A DNA stretch of 6,303 nucleotides. Source: Candidatus Gallimonas caecicola. GTDB taxonomy: Bacteria; Bacillota; Clostridia; Christensenellales; Borkfalkiaceae. A program made the translations under genes and the position numbers. Under the pieces are notes generated by a model. It saw only the letters and a program-made list of their open reading frames with translations. It did no database searches and was not told the origin of the DNA. The DNA is taken from positions 1 to 6,303 of the forward strand of contig CAJFNH010000078.1 in assembly GCA_904394195.1 (NCBI GenBank). The letters run 5' to 3'. Every line of letters begins with the position of its first letter. Position 1 is the first letter of the stretch. Shown here one piece after another: positions 5,083 to 6,303 of this stretch.

Positions 5083-6303
5083 TTGAATAAGGATAACAAC
5101 AGCAATCACGAGAAGAATATGAGCGCCATCGAACTTGCCATTCTCAACGGCATCGAGGCGTACAATCGCGACCAGCGCGCCAAAAATACGGGCGAGACGC
5201 GCAGCAAAGAGGCGATGGAAGAGGCAGGACTCAAGCCCCGCCGCCGCTCCCGCGCCAAGGGGAAGGGCACAAAGCTGCCCGCACGCGAACAGCCTGCCGC
5301 AAAGCCTGCGGAAAAGACAGAGCCCGCGGCAAAGGCGGCGCCCGGGAAGTCTGCAAAGAGGACAGCCCCCGCGCAGCAACAGACCGAGCGCGTGCAGAAA
5401 ACGGAAAAGGGCAAAAAGAAGAGGCCCGTCAAGGTGCTCTTTTTCGGCGGCGTGGGCGAGATCGGCAAGAACATGACCGCCATCGAATACGGGAACGATA
5501 TCATCGTCATCGACGCGGGCATCATCTTTCCCACCGAGGAGATGCCGGGCATCGACCTCGTGTTTCCCGATATCACCTATCTGGTCAACAACCGGCAGAA
5601 GATCCGCGGCGTATTTTTGACGCACGGGCACGAGGACCACATCGGCGGCGTTCCCTATCTCATGAAGGAACTGCTGCCCTCCACGCCCGTCTACGGCACC
5701 AAGCTCACGCTCGCGCTCGTCGACAACAAGCTGCGCGAGCACCGCATGAACAACGTCGTCGAGCGTACCGTCAAGCCCCGTGACAGCGTCAAAGCGGGCG
5801 TGTTTACGGTGAATTTCGTCAACGTCAACCATTCCATCGCGGGCTCCCTTGCGCTCGCCATCGAAACGCCCTACGGTATCATCTTCCACAGCGGCGATTT
5901 CAAGATCGATCTCACGCCCGTGGCGGGCAGTCCCATCGACCTTGCCGAGATCGCCGAATACGGCAGGAGGGGGGTGCTCCTCTATCTGGGCGAGTCCACC
6001 AATATCGAGCGCCCCGGCTACACGATGAGCGAAAAGGTGGTGGGCACCACTCTGGAGCATATCTTTGCGGAGAATGCGGACAGGCGGCTGGTCATCGCCA
6101 CTTTCGCCTCCAATGTGCACCGTCTGCAGCAGATCGTGGACATTGCCGTCAAGTTCCGCCGCAAGGTGGCGCTGTCGGGGCGCAGCATGTTCAACGTGGT
6201 CGAGGCGGCGGCAAAGATCGGCGAGATCACCATTCCCGAAGGCGTCCTTGTGGACGTGGAAAAGACCAAGAACTTCTTTGACCGCGAGATCGTCATCATT
6301 TCC
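5083..6303 (+). CDS. rnj: Ribonuclease J with a long basic N-terminal extension (3' end outside window)
   Basis: RNase J is a 5'-3' exo- and endoribonuclease that degrades and matures mRNA and rRNA in Firmicutes. The window holds 407 residues, open to its last base; roughly 250 more are expected. The metallo-beta-lactamase core starts near residue 115: 'GGVGEIGKNMTAIEYG' (122-137), 'DAGIIFPTEEMPGIDLVFPD' (144-163), the metal motif HGHEDH (H181, H183, D185, H186), H250 in NVNHSI, and D272 in SGDFKID. Then come GESTNIERPG (303-312), where DSTN is usual, 'TFASNVHRLQQIV' (340-352) and SGRSM (365-369) of the beta-CASP region. Residues 1-114 are an extra region absent from B. subtilis RNase J1: a probable helix (13-50), then a Lys/Arg/Ala/Pro-rich, probably disordered tail (51-114). 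The TTG start at 5083 is set by AAAAGGAG (5068-5075) seven bases upstream. No other start codon lies in frame between the upstream stop (5029-5031) and it. An ATG at 5119 is a weaker alternative. Whether it is the J1 or J2 paralogue cannot be told. Confidence 0.95.
   Translation, partial: MNKDNNSNHEKNMSAIELAILNGIEAYNRDQRAKNTGETRSKEAMEEAGLKPRRRSRAKGKGTKLPAREQPAAKPAEKTEPAAKAAPGKSAKRTAPAQQQTERVQKTEKGKKKRPVKVLFFGGVGEIGKNMTAIEYGNDIIVIDAGIIFPTEEMPGIDLVFPDITYLVNNRQKIRGVFLTHGHEDHIGGVPYLMKELLPSTPVYGTKLTLALVDNKLREHRMNNVVERTVKPRDSVKAGVFTVNFVNVNHSIAGSLALAIETPYGIIFHSGDFKIDLTPVAGSPIDLAEIAEYGRRGVLLYLGESTNIERPGYTMSEKVVGTTLEHIFAENADRRLVIATFASNVHRLQQIVDIAVKFRRKVALSGRSMFNVVEAAAKIGEITIPEGVLVDVEKTKNFFDREIVIIS

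Noticed and set aside
5005..6120. 371-codon open frame on the minus strand opposite RNase J
   Set aside because: The plus strand encodes unmistakable RNase J motifs through the whole stretch; the antisense product is compositionally odd and resembles no family.
1..6303. CRISPR arrays, insertion sequences, tRNA or rRNA genes, attachment sites
   Set aside because: I read for direct repeats with spacers, transposase motifs, terminal inverted repeats and cloverleaf or rRNA core sequences, and saw none. The repeats present are hairpins, protein-coding repeats and a short microsatellite.

Overview
The window looks like a piece of a Gram-positive, moderately GC-rich chromosome, most likely from the class Clostridia (anaerobic Firmicutes). 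The reasons are strong AGGAGG-type ribosome binding sites, sigma-A-like promoters, a TTG-started ribonuclease J, a short ACT-domain SerA paired with SerC, a DUF3795 cysteine-rich protein, and a C-terminal domain that I remember from uncharacterised clostridial proteins. A finer placement (Christensenellales-like) would be a guess. There is no mobile element, CRISPR array, tRNA or rRNA, and no gene-free stretch longer than about 220 bases.

Left half, all on the minus strand. A serine-biosynthesis operon, serC (2188-3261) then serA (1034-2185), is driven by a clear promoter at 3295-3323 and closed by two tandem hairpins at 991-1033 and 942-977. Just beyond them a second promoter (903-930, with eight C residues in its spacer) starts a small operon: a predicted lipoprotein (407-865), then a 92-residue DUF3795 protein (119-397) whose ribosome binding site overlaps the lipoprotein stop codon. 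A hairpin at 11-50 probably ends this unit.

Centre. A 216-base divergent region (3262-3477) separates serC from the plus-strand genes. It carries the serC promoter, a plus-strand promoter (3404-3432), and a 10-bp perfect inverted repeat (3387-3422) lying across the plus-strand promoter. On the minus strand that repeat also reads as an intrinsic terminator.

Right half, plus strand. A 502-residue protein of unknown function (3478-4986) has a helical N-terminus, about seven 16-residue repeats, an Ala/Pro/Glu linker and a compact C-terminal domain. After 96 bases with a hairpin and a possible weak promoter comes ribonuclease J (5083 to the window end, truncated), which has an unusual basic extension of about 114 residues before the metallo-beta-lactamase fold.

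SerC and SerA catalyse consecutive steps from 3-phosphoglycerate to phosphoserine; the phosphatase (SerB) is not here. RNase J is a central mRNA and rRNA processing enzyme. The 502-residue repeat protein next to it is the least understood item. Nothing here is obviously a defence or mobile system; the novelty is in that repeat protein, the RNase J extension and some regulatory arrangements.
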